64,000 nt of DNA, taken from positions 3,593,118-3,657,117 of the forward strand of contig NZ_CP011144.1 of assembly GCF_000972865.1 (NCBI RefSeq), given 5' to 3'. A program made the translations under genes and the position numbers. This stretch comes from Pseudoxanthomonas suwonensis (GTDB lineage: Bacteria; Pseudomonadota; Gammaproteobacteria; Xanthomonadales; Xanthomonadaceae). The notes beneath the pieces are model-generated. The model searched no databases. It saw nothing but the letters and a program-made list of their open reading frames with translations, and had not been told where the DNA came from. Positions within the stretch are counted from its first letter, which is position 1. Each line of letters starts with the position of its first letter. Shown one piece after another: positions 60,614 through 64,000 of the stretch.

Positions 60614-61111
60614 ATGCGGATGTTGCTGTTGCTGCTGGCGCTGCTGTCGGTCGCCGGCGTCTATTTCCTCGGTGGCAACCGGATCAGCCAGGTCCACGTG
60701 GAAAGCCTGTACGCGGCCAGCCAGCAGGCCTTCCACTCACTGGACCACGAGGCGCTGTGCGCGATGCTCGACCGCGATTTCGAGCAGCGGCTGACCCTGC
60801 ACGTGGGCGGCCAGCGCTCGTACGAAACGCTGGGCAAGCAGGACTACTGCGAAGCGCAGGAGGAGATCCTCGGCGCCCTGCGCCAGCTCGGCCCGTTGCC
60901 CAACGGCCGCCGGCTGGTGGACCACCGGTACACCCTGACCCGCATCAGCATCGCGCCAGGCGGCCGCAGCGCCACCGTCGAAACGCGCGCGACTAGCGCG
61001 ATCCCCGGCATCCACTCGACCGAGCGCAGCACCGACACCCTGGTCCGGCGCCGCTGGAAGACGCGCGTGGTGCGCAGCGAGGGCACGGCCTGGGTCGGAC
61101 CGGCGGGTTGA
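60614..61111 (+). CDS. Secreted or membrane-anchored hypothetical protein, 165 aa
   Basis: It begins MRMLLLLLALLSVAGVYFLGG, a membrane anchor or uncleaved signal. A domain follows (VHVESLYAASQQAFHSLDHEALCAMLDRDFEQRLTL) that looks like an NTF2-like fold, as in the lipoprotein near rpfB. Two cysteines at CAML and YCEAQ might pair. The function is unknown. GGGGGAAGC precedes the start. Confidence 0.75.
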   Translation: MRMLLLLLALLSVAGVYFLGGNRISQVHVESLYAASQQAFHSLDHEALCAMLDRDFEQRLTLHVGGQRSYETLGKQDYCEAQEEILGALRQLGPLPNGRRLVDHRYTLTRISIAPGGRSATVETRATSAIPGIHSTERSTDTLVRRRWKTRVVRSEGTAWVGPAG

Positions 61112-61203
61112 GCCGCGCCGGAAAGCGTTTCCGGGGGCGGTCGCGGGCGCCAGTACGGCCGGGCACGGTGGGGCGAGCGGTGCCGAGCCGGTAGACTAGG
61201 CGC

Positions 61204-62403
61204 ATGACGACCCAATACACCCTGTCCCGCCGCGCCCAGGCGCTCACCAGTTCGGCCATCCGCGAGATCCTCAAGGTCACCGAACGTCCCGAAGTCACCT
61301 CCTTCGCCGGCGGCCTGCCGTCCCCGGCCACCTTCCCGGTCGAGCGCATGCGCCAGGCCACCGAGAAGGTCCTGCGCGAGGCGCCGGAGGCGGCGCTGCA
61401 GTACGGCCCGACCGAGGGTTTCACCCCCCTGCGCGAGTGGATCGCCGACCGCCTCAGCCGGGGCGGCGCGCGCATCCCGGCCTCGCGCGTGCTGATCACC
61501 ACCGGCTCGCAGCAGGGCCTGGACCTGCTGGGCAAGGTGCTGATCGACGAGGGCAGCAAGGTGCTGGTGGAGACCCCCAGCTATCTCGGCGCGCTGCAGG
61601 CGTTCTCGTTGTTCGCGCCGCAGTTCGGCTCGCTGCCCAGCGACGAGCAGGGCATCGTCACCGATGCGCTGACGCCCGAGCAGCTGGCCGGCGCCCGCTT
61701 CCTGTACTGCCTGCCCAACTTCCAGAACCCGACCGGCCGGCGCATGCCGCTGGAGCGACGCCAGGCGCTGGTCGCGCTGGCCGACGCGGCCGGCGTGCCG
61801 CTGGTCGAGGACGATCCGTACGGCGAGCTGTCCTACGGTGGCGAGGCGCTGCCGAGCCTGCTGTCTATGAACCCGGACGGAGTGATCTACATGGGCTCGT
61901 TCTCCAAGGTGCTGGCCCCGGGCCTGCGCCTGGGTTACGTGGTCGCGCCCGAGCACGTGCACGCGAAGATGGTCCAGGCCAAGCAGGCCGCCGACCTGCA
62001 CACCCCGTCGTTCTCGCAGCGGATCGTGTACGAGGCGCTGCAGGACGGCTTCATCGACCGGCACATCCCGGAGATCCGCACCCTGTACGCGGCGCAGTGC
62101 CAGCGCATGCTGGCGGCACTGGAGCGCGAGTTCCCGGCACAGGTGAAGTGGAACCGCCCCGAGGGCGGCATGTTCATCTGGGTCGACCTGCCCGGGGGCA
62201 TCGACAGCGGCGCGCTGCTGGCCAAGGCGATCGAGCGCAACGTGGCGTTCGTGCCGGGCGCGCCGTTCTATGCGGTCGATCCGAAGGAGAACACGCTGCG
62301 GCTGTCGTTCGTCACCGTGCCGGGCGAGAAGATCGATGCCGGGGTGAAGGTGCTGGGCGAACTGATCAAGGCCGAGATCGCCGCGCTGCCGGCGGCGGCC
62401 TGA
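61204..62403 (+). CDS. PLP-dependent aminotransferase, class I/II
   Basis: A 399-aa fold-type I aminotransferase of the 2-aminoadipate/aromatic (LysN, MocR-like) group. Seen: VTSFAGGLPSPATFPVERM, YCLPNFQNPTGRRM, LVEDDPYGELSYGG and the PLP lysine in MGSFSKVLAPGLRLGYV. There is no DNA-binding domain, so it is an enzyme rather than a MocR regulator. The substrate cannot be told from sequence. Close by tyrA, but with no clear link. Confidence 0.9.
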   Translation: MTTQYTLSRRAQALTSSAIREILKVTERPEVTSFAGGLPSPATFPVERMRQATEKVLREAPEAALQYGPTEGFTPLREWIADRLSRGGARIPASRVLITTGSQQGLDLLGKVLIDEGSKVLVETPSYLGALQAFSLFAPQFGSLPSDEQGIVTDALTPEQLAGARFLYCLPNFQNPTGRRMPLERRQALVALADAAGVPLVEDDPYGELSYGGEALPSLLSMNPDGVIYMGSFSKVLAPGLRLGYVVAPEHVHAKMVQAKQAADLHTPSFSQRIVYEALQDGFIDRHIPEIRTLYAAQCQRMLAALEREFPAQVKWNRPEGGMFIWVDLPGGIDSGALLAKAIERNVAFVPGAPFYAVDPKENTLRLSFVTVPGEKIDAGVKVLGELIKAEIAALPAAA

Positions 62404-62434
62404 GCGGCGGGTCCTGGGTGACGGGCGCCGCGCG

Positions 62435-63133
62435 ATGACGCCGCGCCTGTCGGCCACCGTCGAGGCGGTGCTGACCGGCCGGGTGGTCGACTACACCCGG
62501 CCCGGCAGCCGCAGCGCAATCGCCAAGCGGGCGGTCGAGGGCCCGGTGGCGGTCGGATCCGACGGCCTGGCCGGCGACGAGCAGGGCGACCGCCGGGTGC
62601 ACGGCGGTCCGGACAAGGCGATCCACCACTATCCGCGCGACCACTATGTGGCCTGGCGGGCCGAGGTCGGCCCGCATCCGCTGCTGCGGGAGCCCGGCGC
62701 CTTCGGCGAGAACATCAGCACCGCCGGCGTGACCGAAGCCGACCTGTGCCTGGGCGATCGCCTGCGCCTGGGCAGCGCGCGGGTGGAGGTGTCTCAGGCG
62801 CGACAGCCGTGCTGGAAGCTGTCGGACCGCTTCGGCATCGCCGACATGGCGCGCCGGGTCCAGGACAGTGGCCGCAGCGGCTGGTACTACCGCGTGCTGG
62901 AACCGGGCACGGTGCAGGCCGGCGATGCGCTGGTCCTGCTCGAACGCCCACATCCGGACTGGCCGCTGCCGCGGCTGGCCGAACTGCTCTACCGGCGCAC
63001 GCTGGACCGCGACGAGCTGGCTGCGGCGCTGGCGCTGCCGCTGGTGCCGTCGTGGCGCAAGCTGTTCGAACGGCGGCTCGAGCAGGGCGATGCCGAAAGC
63101 TGGGAATCGCGGCTGGGCGGACCGGCACGCTGA
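62435..63133 (+). CDS. MOSC domain protein, YiiM-like
   Basis: A 232-aa MOSC-domain protein, related to YiiM, probably binding molybdenum cofactor or acting on N-hydroxylated substrates. Seen: DEQGDRRVHGGPDKAIHHYPRDHY, GAFGENISTAGVTEADLCLGD and the conserved cysteine in ARQPCWKLSDRFG. A C-terminal helical part completes the YiiM architecture. It follows the aminotransferase by 31 bp. Confidence 0.92.
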   Translation: MTPRLSATVEAVLTGRVVDYTRPGSRSAIAKRAVEGPVAVGSDGLAGDEQGDRRVHGGPDKAIHHYPRDHYVAWRAEVGPHPLLREPGAFGENISTAGVTEADLCLGDRLRLGSARVEVSQARQPCWKLSDRFGIADMARRVQDSGRSGWYYRVLEPGTVQAGDALVLLERPHPDWPLPRLAELLYRRTLDRDELAAALALPLVPSWRKLFERRLEQGDAESWESRLGGPAR

Positions 63134-63150
63134 TGCCGGGGCTTCCTGTG

Positions 63151-63244
63151 TGTAGGAGCGGGCATGACCGCGACACGGGCGTCGGAGCCATGAGGGCGTT
63201 GCCTGGGCCGACGGCGTCGCGTCGCGGTCATGCCCGCTCCTACA
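63151..63244. repeat. A-family repeat A12
   Basis: Both arms are of the GGGCATGACCGCG type, making it the most symmetric copy. The gap 63134-63446 has no gene; it contains A12 and A13. Confidence 0.85.
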
Positions 63245-63343
63245 AGAAGCACCCCTCTCCAGCCCGTCCGGCCCTCAGGCACCCCTCCGCATGCGGCGAA
63301 AGAGAGGGAGCAAAGCAGCGCCGATACGGTGGTGGCGTTTTGG

Positions 63344-63436
63344 GCAGGAGCCCAGCCTGTTGGCGACACCGGCGTCGGAGTATCGGGGCGGCCCCTGCGC
63401 CGACGGCGTCGTGTCGCCGGCAGCGATGCAGGACTA
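63344..63436. repeat. A-family repeat A13 (degenerate)
   Basis: The left arm is CCAGCCTGTTGG. Both ends have lost the TGTAGGAGC/GCTCCTACA termini (GGCAGGAGC, GCAGGACTA). It ends 10 bp from the EAL gene stop. Confidence 0.65.
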
Positions 63437-63446
63437 AGAGTGCGGC

Positions 63447-64000
63447 TCAGCCTGCCGGCCGCGTCCCGCTGTTCGCCAGCCGTCGCGCCAGTTCGTCCGG
63501 CGGCAGGCCCGGCGCGAACAGGAAACCCTGGCCGACCGGCACGCCCAGTTCCAGCAGGAAGCGACGCTGCGACTCCCGTTCCACGCCCTCGGCCACCAGG
63601 TCCAGGCCGAGGCTGCGCGCGATCGCGCCGACCGCCTCGCACACCGCCACGTCCGAGCGGTTCTCCGGCACGCCCTCGACGAACAGCTGGCTCAGCTTGA
63701 GCCCGTGGATCGGCAGCCGCCGCAGGTAGTTGAGCGCGCTGTAGCCCTCGCCGAAGTCGTCGATGGTCAGCACCACGCCCATCCGCCGCAGCTCGGCGAA
63801 GGTGCGCAGCGTGGCCGGCGCATCCTCGATCAGCACCCGCTCGGTGAACTCCAGCTCCAGCGCCGAGCCCGGCAGGTCGAATTCGCGCAGGGTCTCGGCC
63901 ACCTTCACCGCCAGGTCCTCGGCGACGAACTGGCGGTAGGAGACGTTGATCGCCACGCGGACGAAATCCAGGCCCTGTTCCCGCCACTCGCGCACCTGGC
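63447..64000 (-). CDS. EAL domain protein, C-terminal part (cut by window edge)
   Basis: The C-terminal 184 residues of an EAL domain, the fold of cyclic-di-GMP phosphodiesterases; the start lies beyond 64000. Seen: VAINVSYRQF, ELEFTERVLIED, LTIDDFGEGYSALNYLRRLP, LKLSQLFVEG, LVAEGVERESQ and GQGFLFAPGL. The usual DDFGTGYS loop reads DDFGEGYS and the usual KID reads KLS, so activity could be reduced; the key EGVE and DD residues remain. Cyclic-di-GMP is the output of Rpf signalling in Xanthomonas, but this gene is far from rpfC here. Confidence 0.88.
   Translation of the reverse strand, partial: QVREWREQGLDFVRVAINVSYRQFVAEDLAVKVAETLREFDLPGSALELEFTERVLIEDAPATLRTFAELRRMGVVLTIDDFGEGYSALNYLRRLPIHGLKLSQLFVEGVPENRSDVAVCEAVGAIARSLGLDLVAEGVERESQRRFLLELGVPVGQGFLFAPGLPPDELARRLANSGTRPAG

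Overview
The window is a high-GC (about 70%) gammaproteobacterial chromosome segment of the order Lysobacterales (Xanthomonadales), probably close to Lysobacter, Luteimonas or Pseudoxanthomonas. The main clue is an rpf (diffusible signal factor, DSF) locus: rpfC entering from the left edge, convergent rpfF and rpfB, then an aconitase in the place of Xanthomonas rpfA. The kynurenine genes kmo-kynU-haaO, the smpB/ratA/ratB/bamE/fur/recN/hrcA-grpE-dnaK-dnaJ neighbourhood and the dense REP-like repeats fit that placement. No rRNA, tRNA, CRISPR array or transposase gene was seen; there is one tmRNA gene.

Layout. 1-13.2 kb: rpfC, rpfF, rpfB, a small lipoprotein gene, acnA (rpfA-like), a vapBC pair and acnB; DSF sensing and synthesis plus both aconitases. 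13.5-29.4 kb: a long leftward run. Read in transcription order it is asnS, two small unknown genes, a PaiB-like gene, carbonic anhydrase, haaO, kynU, a GIY-YIG nuclease insertion, kmo, sbcB, DUF2461, DUF2939, then an unusual 889-aa protein joining an N-acetylmuramidase, a papain-like protease and an alpha/beta-hydrolase lipase, and last a 1066-aa membrane protein with a periplasmic ligand-binding fold. 29.6-36.5 kb: iscA-like, a DUF885 peptidase, rpsF-rpsR-rplI-dnaB, an OmpA-like lipoprotein. 37.3-46.7 kb: a LysR regulator divergent from a MexEF-OprN-like RND efflux operon with two short-chain dehydrogenase genes, then mgtC. 46.8-57.4 kb: tmRNA and smpB, ratAB, bamE, fur, recN and the heat-shock operon with two good sigma-32 promoters. 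58.2-64 kb: pdxY-like kinase, tyrA with ACT domain, small proteins, an aminotransferase, a MOSC protein and a truncated EAL-domain gene at the right edge.

Four repeat families fill nearly every intergenic gap longer than 300 bp. A is a unit of about 97 bp with a mini-hairpin at each end. B and C are about 160-bp elements that share ends and an inner 16-nt hairpin but have different long palindromic stems, with paired compensatory changes. D is a short 'CCCGC..GCGGG' palindrome that occurs alone, as inverted pairs, or flanking the GIY-YIG gene. The composite order C-A-B occurs twice, 34 kb apart, and A-B occurs twice more in the opposite orientation.

The best candidates for something undescribed are the muramidase-protease-lipase fusion with its membrane partner (13.5-19.4 kb), the covarying B/C element family, and the D-flanked GIY-YIG unit inserted between kynU and kmo.
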